A stretch of DNA of 45,027 bases from Globomyces pollinis-pini (lineage: Eukaryota > Chytridiomycota > Chytridiomycetes > Rhizophydiales > Globomycetaceae): assembly GCA_025399215.1 (NCBI GenBank), contig MU621228.1:1-45027 (forward strand), given 5' to 3'. Numbering within the stretch: the first letter of the stretch is position 1; each line of letters begins with the position of its first letter. A program made the position numbers and the translations under genes. Positions 36,801 to 45,027 of this stretch are shown here, piece by piece. The notes under the pieces are model-generated. The model was not told the origin of the DNA, did not search any database, and worked only from the letters and a program-made list of their open reading frames with translations.

Positions 36801-39800
36801 TTTGGCCTCTTTCTTAATTTAGTTTCTTCTTTTTTAACCATTCCTTTCATAAGTAATTCCAATGATAATTCAGGAACGTTATACGTTACAGGTGCGTCTT
36901 TTTCCAATTCATCATAAATTCGAGTTTTTGCACCCCATTTAGTTTGACCAGGTTCAGAAGAAAATCCATTTCTGGAGTAATTCCTTTTGTGTTTATCACG
37001 ACTGTTATCATTATCCAAATCATCCCAAAGATCTGAAAACTGTAAAGATTAGATGGAATTGTTAGAAGTACTAAAACGCCAGTCTCTTTCCATTCTCTTT
37101 GAAATTCTTCACCATCATCCTCTGGTTCATTTTTATCTAGAAAGTCTTCATCATTTAACCCCAATCGATTTTTCCTAAAAATAAGAATTTCTATAAATAT
37201 TTACAGTTCATCCCATAGTTTTGGAAATTCTTTCAATCTTTTTTGCTTCTTTTTATTCTTTTTCCACCAGTTTGAGGATAAATCGAATTTTTCGGGGTCT
37301 TCGATAGGATCATCTTCCCAATGTAGATAAAGAAGTTTCTCCAGATATTCTGGAGGTAAATAATCTTGAACTTGAACCAATACAATTTCATTTGCTAAAG
37401 CAAGTACAATATCACCTCTGTCATTAACTACTTCAATTGAAAATATTTTTTCGTTAAATTGGATTTCTCTAACGATAATTAGTGATGTACTTTGAAATAC
37501 CGTATTAATTTGTTTGTCATCAAACACCAAACTTTCACGAAACCGTCCATGCCGCAAGTAATAAGAAGTGATAATTTTTCATGGATGGCCATTGCTGTAC
37601 AGCCAGCGCCATGGTCCTCATCGATTGGATGTCGTTTAATCTCAGCTATTGTGATTTAATGACAGTATCAAGTCTTACAATATTCTTCATTTGCTAGGTT
37701 TGGTGCAAATATTCTTATTGGTCTACTTCTGAGACCACTACCAATATATTTGCTTTCCGGGTGATATTTGAAACAGTCTGGTATAGAATTTCCGAAGCTT
37801 ATAACTCTTTTAATGTTAAAAGAGAGTGCTAAATTATTTCCACTAACTGATTTTGCATTTTTCAAGTATTTCACTCCTTGAGTAGCTTTATAATATACGA
37901 TATCCCACAGTTTTATTGAAGAGTCTAAATATGTGATTAAGAGTGAAGCTTACCTGCGGAGGAGGTAATCAATAATTCTCCCGGTCTGTCAATATATATG
38001 CCAGTAATAGGTCCACCATGAGCCTTTGTTCAGCTATATATTCATACCTGTGTTATAAATGATTGATATCCCAGATCTTGAACGTCCTTTGATACTAATT
38101 GTCCGCTGTCTGTACCACCGATTATCATAAAGTAATGAAGGGGTAATCCATTGTTTATGATTTTGGCTACTTTGGTTTTATGAACTGGTAAACCTGCAAT
38201 GCATTTTACTTTTTCTTGAAACGCTAAAAATAAATAATCAAGAAATTACGATTTAAAGTCCAATCTTCACTGAGCATACAAGGACTAAATGTAGAAGAAT
38301 AGACAACAAAATTTCCCGAGTCACACAAAAGATACACTTTGCCTAACAGATGAAAAGAAATATTCAATACCTTGAACAGGGTCATAAAGCCCATCAATGA
38401 CGATAGAATCAGTTACAAAAGGAAATCCGACTATTAATTTTTGACCTGTACGAGGACTGATCAATAGAACCGATCCATCGGTACCATACGCAAAGAGTCT
38501 GTTTGGTATGGAGGATATTGCAACACGACTAAGCTTAATCACGGGTGACCCCAATGCCGAAAATATGCAGAAAAATCGATTCAAAGACCATACAGACACA
38601 CCATCATTCGCAAATGTACAAAATTGATTATCTTTCATCCATTTAATCCCATTAATTTCTTCCATTGTACTCAACCTGATCAATAATTAAAGGTATCTCA
38701 GATAAACCTGTTCATGCAGCTTCCGTCTTCTAGATTCCACATTCTAACAGTACAATCTTTCGAAGATGTTAGCAAGAATGTAAATTTGGAATCATTTCCA
38801 ATTTTAGCCAAACACATCCCAGTAATAGTCTGATAATGCTCTTTTAATTCATATAATAAACAATTCTGGGTATTCCATATCTTTACAGTTGCATCTTTGG
38901 AACCTAAATTGTAAATCAGTAATCGTTCCTCACCAGTAAGCCAATAACCAAGTTCATCCCAAACTAAAATACACGTAATAGACTCCAAGTGTATATCTTT
39001 AAATTTATATATCCGAGCTCCAGTTGTGAAATCATAAACCTATTTGATCTTAGAATTGACATCGAGCCATACATTCACATTTCTTTCATAACTTGCATAC
39101 AATAAGTTTCTTTTCGGGTCAACTGCAATATTGCTGACCCATTCTTCATTGTTAAGGTCTTCGATAACCAATCTTGGTGAATCGAATTCAATTAAACCAG
39201 ATGTTCTAGAATGAACTAATGCACACAAGCTTACCTTGAATGAGAGAAGACGTTCTTAAATTTATAGACAATTATGATCCCCACACCTCCAGTACACAGT
39301 TGAGGCATTGCTCCGTCAACAAATTCTAAACTGTTCCAGTAGTTAAGAAATGAATTTCATACCATAGAACTGGCTTTGGTAATTTCAAAGAAGACAATAG
39401 CTTGAACGACGTATCTACAATCTATTCGTCTAATAATGCCTTGTTTACCTTCAATTCCAAAAATGCGGTAGAGAAGACTATTAATTTCCATTGCTTAATG
39501 TATATCCAAAGATCCAAACCGAGCAGTATACTAGTTGAGTTTGCATTCGATCCTCTATTTTGAGATATGTTTATTTTCAAGTTCTTTTGTTGGTTTGGCT
39601 TCCAGATGTAGACAAAATTGGCATCCAAACAACCGAATCTACTGATGAAAATACCGTTTCATTTACGTTTCCCCATCTGTTCCGGGCATATATACGATAG
39701 ATTTCAATGCGGTTCTAGAATTTCCAGTGTTCCGTAATAACTGAAATCCATTTGGTATATTGACATTAACACTATTGGTACCACTAAATGAGGGATCATC

Positions 39801-40013
39801 TTCATCTTCTAATAGAAATGTTAGATATCTTGACATACCCTCCTCAGCTTTAATAGACGTGACTGATCTAGCGACGATTTTTTCAATTTTTGGAGCAACG
39901 ACAGACCATGGCAAGACTAATGCTGACATGGCTAGCAATAAATCAGCTGTCATAGCTCTTTCTTTTTCATCCTCTGAATCATCGGAAAATCCATCATCAT
40001 CTCTTTTATTCAT
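33868..40013 (-). CDS. Large WD40 / coiled-coil / HEAT protein (WDR87-like, probable flagellar)
   Basis: Twenty exons joined in frame to 1860 aa: 40013-39667, 39641-39449, 39421-39363, 39330-39235, 39205-39073, 39039-38708, 38675-38371, 38342-38250, 38223-38048, 38023-37954, 37924-37679, 37645-37501, 37468-37205, 37174-37078, 37039-36556, 36524-35999, 35973-35625, 35596-34625, 34594-34157, 34125-33868. All 19 introns are 24-38 nt. WD repeats fill about residues 100-770 (TSSKDCTVRMWNLEDG, ITSSADSSIKLWDIV, ITCGMDGFVKVWC). A long charged coiled-coil and disordered region follows, then HEAT-like helices (ALISVLKSTVDDESKAEAAL) near the end. This layout resembles WDR87 and other cilium-associated WD proteins. 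Two families of short internal repeats lie at residues of the 34.8-35.4 kb exon. The function is inferred. ATG at 40013 is the first in frame. Confidence 0.82.
34800..34905 (-). repeat. Tandem REKGS-type coding repeat
   Basis: Three copies of a 33-bp unit within the WD40/HEAT gene encode QQKGSHSNLGS, REKGSNSNLVS and REKGSSSNIAT. Serine-rich, probably disordered and open to phosphorylation. Confidence 0.8.
35245..35375 (-). repeat. Tandem SASKxDLLHP coding repeat
   Basis: Three copies of a 45-bp unit encode GTSKTDLLHPTDANH, SASKPDLLHPNDASH and SASKSDSLHPRS. The DNA copies differ at a few positions only, so the array is fairly young or kept alike. Confidence 0.82.
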
Positions 40014-40842
40014 GTAATTATTAGAGTGTACGTAGATTGTTGAAGCGATTGAAGACAATTGCTTTTGTTTACATATTTACAATCATTTTTAAAACCTGTT
40101 TTCCCTCGCCTTTGTTACATATATACTAAAGTTGTCTGAATTCTTCAATTAATCTTCCCTTTCAGAGTTAAATGGGCATGTACATATGGAACTGGTGAAC
40201 ACGTCAAGTGGGATACGGACAGAAATGATTATCATTATGACACAAGAAACTTAAACATATTCAAATGGTAATATCATCTGTACCAGTGTTTTTTGTAAGT
40301 TGTAGTATGTCAAGTATTTTTTGGGCGACTACTTCAAACAACCATCCTTATTCTCGTAGATGATTATCTTTCTCATAGTTATTCCATGTGGAAAACAAGG
40401 AAAAGAAGTCAGTTTGAGGTGTTTCACTGGAATCGATCTCAATTAATTTTCACAGTTTGTCAGATTAAGAACAGTAGATATGACGTAACCATGAACGAAT
40501 CAGCCTAAATGTGACAATGATGAAATGAAATTCACACTCACCAGTAAATTTTAGTCCAATCGGTATAGCAGTGATTCATATACTAAATATGATTAATGAA
40601 TGTATCAAGTTGTAATGGCAGACATACTAAATTAATTATTCAACGAACGTTATACTTCATTCGGCTATTCATTCATTCTTTCATAAGCTAATCTTTGGGC
40701 CTTTCAAGGTCGGCTATCAAACACGTTTGTAACTTACGAGGGGAAAATTTGTATTTTTCCTCTTGTGACTGTGGCTTGGTCAAGTGGGGCCAAGATTGAA
40801 CCCAATCACTTTCATTTCTTACCCAATTTATCACTAATTGAA
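40014..40842. other. Divergent intergenic region with possible small plus-strand gene
   Basis: 829 bases between the WD40/HEAT gene and EGT1. On the plus strand, after an acceptor TTTCAG at about 40166, an open stretch of about 35 codons reads VKWACTYGTGEHVKWDTDR and on to a GTAATA donor near 40275. A later open stretch, FEVFHWNRSQLIFTVCQIKN, runs to a stop at about 40508. They may be exons of a short gene whose first exon I cannot place. No family is recognised. The rest is presumably promoter. Confidence 0.3.
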
Positions 40843-43351
40843 ATGAATCTACAAATAGTTGATGTGAGAGGATTAACAAAGTCTTCAAATACAGACGTAA
40901 ACATGAAAGACTCTATCATTAAAGCAATTTCTACTAAATCTGTTCCTTTCACTGATTCAAGAGTGGTACGTAAGGGTGGGGTTCCTGATACAGTTATGGT
41001 CCGTTCTTTACCAACTATGATCTTGTATGATGATAAGGGACTTGAATTATTCGACAAAATCACCTATTCAGAAGATTACTATTTGACCAATGCTGAAATA
41101 GAGATTTTGAAGGAATACTCAACAGATATGGTTCGTGATTATATTCAAGATGGTGACGTATTGATTGAACTTGGGGCTGGGTAAGATTAACTACTGTTGA
41201 TGTTAGTGCTATGAGAAAAACCAAGTATATCTTGGAAGCAATAACAGAATCCAAGAAGTCAGTTACATACTATGCTGTGGATTTGGCGAACGACAGTCTT
41301 CGCGAATCTTTAAAGCCTCTTGCCGATTCTTATCCTGCAGTAAAATTTGTTGGATTGTGGGGTACATATCATGACAGTCTCCACTGGATACAATCTAATA
41401 TCCCATCCTCTACTAGAAAACGATTTTTGTGGTTAGGATCGTCAATTGGTAACTTGAGTCGACAGGAAGCGGTCGATTTCTTCAAAATGGTAATCCTCAA
41501 TGTCCTAATATTAGGTGAAAGACACTGCCCTCAATGCTGGAGATTTATTTTGGTGTGGAATTGACAGAAGAAATTCATTTGAAACAGTATCTTTGGCATA
41601 CAATGATCGTCAAGGAATTAGTAGGGCATTTTCATTAAATGGATTGACCAATATCAATACCATTTTTAAAAGCAACATCTTCAATGTTGATGATTATGAA
41701 TTTGTATCAATTTATAATGAAATCGAAGGTCGTCACGAAGCATACTTTGAATCTAAAACGGATCAAACAGTCACATTTACAAATGAAGGAAAGCAAATTG
41801 CACTTAAAAAAGGAGAATTAATCAGTTTTGAGTACAGCTACAAGTACTCGGAATTGGAAGTAGCAGATTTACTGGATAAAGCACAATTGTCCAGTTTAGG
41901 AAAATGGTCGGATACAACCAATCGCTATGATTTTCACATGTTCGTTAACCCACAATAAAACTCATTTATAGTTTTTACAAACCAATATTTTTCTTTAAGA
42001 AACAACTTCGGAATGATTTAAACCATGTTCCCAGTCTTGAAGAATGGGAATCAATCTGGATAACAACGTATGATTATCATGAGATAACCTTTAGTGATTT
42101 TTTAACAACGAAGTGGATTGATTCATCAAGATATCAAGTACAGCCTATTGATCTTCGTCGACCATATATATTCTATTTAGGTCATTTACCAGGATTTCTT
42201 GATATTCAACTAGCAAAAGTTTTAAAAGAGAAACACACTAATAGTATTTAAAGTTATTAATATTAGATTATTATTCCGAAATATTTGAACGTGGTATTGA
42301 TCCAATTATGGAAGATCCTACTCAAATCCATCCACATTCGAAAGCTCCCGATCAATGGCCAAACTTTGAAGATATATACGCATATAGAGATGTTGTAAGG
42401 GATAGGTGTAGAAAGGTTATCAAGTCTTCGTCTATTTCGAAACCAGTAGCACGATGCTTGACTATGTGTTATGAACATGAGGCTATGCATATCGAGACTT
42501 TATTGTACATGCTAATGCAGGAGAATCGAAATAATTATATCTTAAGGGAGCTTCCAATTCCAGTCCTCAAGGCAGAACCAATGGTACTAGCTGGTGCATC
42601 TTGGATACCTATGGCAGGGGGAGTGCTAGAGATGGGACAGGATGATTATGAAGTAGATGACTTTGATCCTTCAAAAGCGTCTGTGCGGTTTGGTTGGGAT
42701 ATTGAAGGGCCGAGTCACAAAGTAGAAGTGTTGCCTTTTGAAATCCAACACCGTCCCGTAACATGCGGTGAATATTTTGCATTCTTGATGAAGGTTTCAT
42801 TTAAGGACGATTTAATTCCCATGTCTTGGACTAAAGCTGGATCTGAATGGTATGTAAAGTCTATGTATGGGCCAATTTTGATGAAATATGCAGTTAATTG
42901 GCCTGTTTCAACCAGTTTATATCATGCTAAACAATATGCATTACACCATGGAGCAGATATTGCAACTGAGGCACAAATATGCTTCGCTCAAACAACTGTT
43001 AAACAGATGATCACCGATAATCATTCATTTTCCAGTCTCATTCCAAAACCCGTACAAGCTAATGCATCCTGTGTCACTGACTTGATTGGTTCAGGCTGGG
43101 AGTTGACAAAAACCCCATTGGCCCCTTTTGATGGCTTTGTCAAAAGTATACTATACCCAGGATACTCTTCAGATTTTTTGTAACAATTTCATTAAATTAA
43201 CGTTAGTGATGACAAGCATTTTGTTGTGTTGGGTGGTTCATGGGCAACTGCAGCCAGAATTGCAGAAAGAAGTACTTTCAGAAATTGGTATCAAGAGAAA
43301 TACCCTTATGTATTTTCAAAGTTTCGATTAGTTCGAAAGTCAATGAATTGA
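40843..43351 (+). CDS. EGT1: Ergothioneine biosynthesis protein Egt1 (EgtD-EgtB fusion)
   Basis: Six exons, 40843-41180, 41207-41489, 41515-41943, 42000-42243, 42267-43179 and 43207-43351, give 783 aa in frame. Egt1 trimethylates histidine to hercynine with SAM, then uses O2 and iron to attach cysteine sulfur as a sulfoxide. The N-terminal EgtD half has ELGAGAMRKTKYILEA (SAM site), RFLWLGSSIGNLSRQEA and LLFWCGIDR-like DLFWCGIDR. The C-terminal half has a DinB-like part with YLGHLPGFLDIQLA and the iron ligands in YEHEAMHIETLLYM, then the FGE-like sulfoxide synthase domain (EMGQDDYEVDDFDPSKASVR) closing with GGSWATAARIAERSTFRNWY. Introns are 26, 25, 56, 23 and 27 nt. The 56-nt intron at the EgtD-EgtB junction contains the stop that would otherwise split the fusion. 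The MTVAWSS extension upstream lacks an ATG. Confidence 0.94.
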
Positions 43352-43401
43352 TCTTCGTTTTAAAACTATACAAATAATAAACGCGAGAAATTACATTTTT
43401 T

Positions 43402-45027
43402 ATGAAACCAATTGGTGAAGGAAATGACAACAACAACACGGAATCAGTTTTTGAATATTCCACTACCGATATAGATGAGATATATAATGATTCAAATCGG
43501 TTGCAAATGTTAACTAAAATTCGTGACACACTTGTTGAAAATCTGATTAACTCAACTACTGAAGCTTCAATTTACAAACCCGGTTCTGATAATGATCATC
43601 CATCTTCTCCAAGTAACATAATGAAGTGCAAGAAAGCTGCCTATATTCGAGTAGTAGGATCAGAGGTTGAAAATTGGGTGGTTAAACGATTAACATTAGT
43701 TACAAATTATTTGAAGTTTCTCCGAAAAGGAATCAACAATTCCAATTTATGCAAAGCGCTTGAAAATCTAAACTGGGCAGAATTGGGTATGAGTTCAACA
43801 AATATGTCAACAGATGAAATTGACGGTCAAATATGGAATCGTTATATGATCCAAGTTAAACAGACGAAAACGACTATGCCTAGCAAAACAGGGGATGACT
43901 ACAATATAATGAATGACGTGAAGAGAGATGCATTAAAGCATTTTCAAAAAGTATTTCGAGAAGTTTTGGAATCATCAGCTGCAGAAGATATTGTGAAAGG
44001 ATTCTATTATTCTATAAAACTTTCCGGTACTCTAAAAATCGTGGAGCTCTTCTTGCAAGTGTTGAAATCAAAGCTATCAATTGAAACTTTAACCAAAGAT
44101 ATATTTCCAAACTTGATCTTACTGTGCATTTTTTCAAAAAAATCATGCTCTTTAGATATATTAGACTTGCTACTGGAATCATCTTCTAAATTCCTTACTT
44201 CCAATACTGTCAGTACTATCTTGGAGTTTTGCGTTCATACCGCTCATACCAAATCCCTTTTACTGGCACTCAGATTCTGTGACCACAAGGTTACTGCCGA
44301 GGGCCTTTTAACAGGTGCTTCATCACTCGTTAATATATATAGGTCTACTATCTACATCAGTCATTGGAAACAAACAGATATATCAATTACTTCATTTACG
44401 AATGCAAGATATGGTTGCCAAATCTTCAAAGAAAACGGATAGAATATTAAAGATAATACAAGGCAGATCTATCAGCGACATAGGCTCATTTTCTCTTCCT
44501 TTCATTTACATTTTTATAACCGCCGCTACTGCTTCAACCCACACAGTGCAAATTGTACTCCCAGAACTTTTAGAGTACATAACTGATTATAGTGTTCAAA
44601 CTCAGCTAATTAATGGTGGGATAACAAAGCTGATGCACCAGAGATTTAAAGATGGATTGTTTAATATGGCCAGTGAGCTAAATCACTCCAATGTGGTTTC
44701 GATCTTGGCGGAAAACAACTGGCTGCCTGTAAATCTAAAACCCGCTGTGTACCAAGCGGTGAATCAAGGCCACCAAAAAATTCTACACTTTCTACTAGAG
44801 CTACTGCTATCACCTGATCCAAAAATCAAAACTGTATCAAGTGCAATTCCACTCTATTTCAGGAAATCCAATGTGCTCAGAACGCTTCCTTATATAGCAT
44901 CCAGGTTTCCGCAAGAAGCATCCTGGTTTTTGGACGAGATGTCTTACATACCAATTCCAGCGTGTGTCCCAATCAGTTCTGACAGAGATGCACTTGTAAG
45001 ACCAAAGCTGGTCAAGGGGATTCAATT
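43402..45027 (+). CDS. Large protein of unknown function, partial at window end
   Basis: Two exons are visible, 43402-44314 and 44343 to beyond the window (28-nt intron with GTGCTT donor and ATATAG acceptor), giving at least 532 codons. The intron is needed because the first frame otherwise ends soon after. The visible part is mostly alpha-helical and hydrophobic in short bursts: VKRLTLVTNYLKFLRKGINN, FLQVLKSKLSIETLTKDIFP, and SILAENNWLPVNLK, with ankyrin-like spacing (AVNQGHQKILHFLLELLLS). ASWFLDEMSYIPIPACVPIS near the window edge may start another domain. I do not recognise the family. Ankyrin-repeat channels or scaffold proteins are possible. Start at the first ATG after the EGT1 stop. Confidence 0.7.

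Noticed and set aside
38998..39060. 21-nt intron (donor GTCAAT) in the WD40 gene
   Set aside because: A donor GTATGG 12 bases upstream gives a 33-nt intron, a better splice site and a better WD-repeat reading (NVNVYDFTTG).

Overview
This window comes from a eukaryote, most likely a flagellated, early-diverging (chytrid-type) fungus. The DNA is AT-rich and the genes are dense, with very many tiny spliceosomal introns. Fungal-type genes are present, including an Egt1 ergothioneine synthase, MED21, Mis13/DSN1, COA3 and an ArsH-like flavoprotein. A CFAP97D-like axonemal protein and a very large WD40/HEAT protein of the cilium-associated kind point to a motile flagellated stage. The species cannot be named from the sequence. 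Only one assembly gap (869 N) interrupts the window.

Layout. 0.1-2.8 kb: arsH-like gene and the proteasome ATPase RPT5. 2.8-6.6 kb (minus): a Sel1-repeat/F-box-like protein, a tail-anchored SH3 protein and a short-chain dehydrogenase. 7.3-8.8 kb: a secreted phospholipase C-type phosphoesterase. 9.0-12.3 kb (minus): mitochondrial aspartate aminotransferase and an alpha/beta hydrolase. 12.4-14.7 kb: succinate dehydrogenase flavoprotein. 15.6-23.3 kb: an accessory segment with two paralogous 7TM receptor-like genes on either side of a rearranged 7TM relic, an orphan NRPS-type carrier domain, a nucleotidyltransferase fragment, the assembly gap, and a dynamin-like GTPase interrupted by an in-frame UAG. 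23.4-30.9 kb: RPB3, CFAP97D-like, MED21, NFS1, COA3 and DSN1. 31-34 kb: DUF4272-like protein, makorin and an ANCHR/ZFYVE19-like protein. 33.9-40.0 kb (minus): a 20-exon WD40/coiled-coil/HEAT gene. 40.8-43.4 kb: EGT1. 43.4 kb to the end: a partial large unknown gene.

I rebuilt the genes exon by exon from conserved protein motifs and checked that every model stays in frame. This gives about 108 introns. Most are 23-38 nt long, and they come with coding microexons of 5, 7, 10 and 15 nt. Several mitochondrial genes lie close together (SDHA, AAT, NFS1, COA3, possibly the DUF4272 protein). NFS1 and COA3 are divergent and share one intergenic region, as do makorin and the ANCHR-like gene (63 bp). 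All splice sites are inferred from sequence and family knowledge; none has been tested with transcripts.
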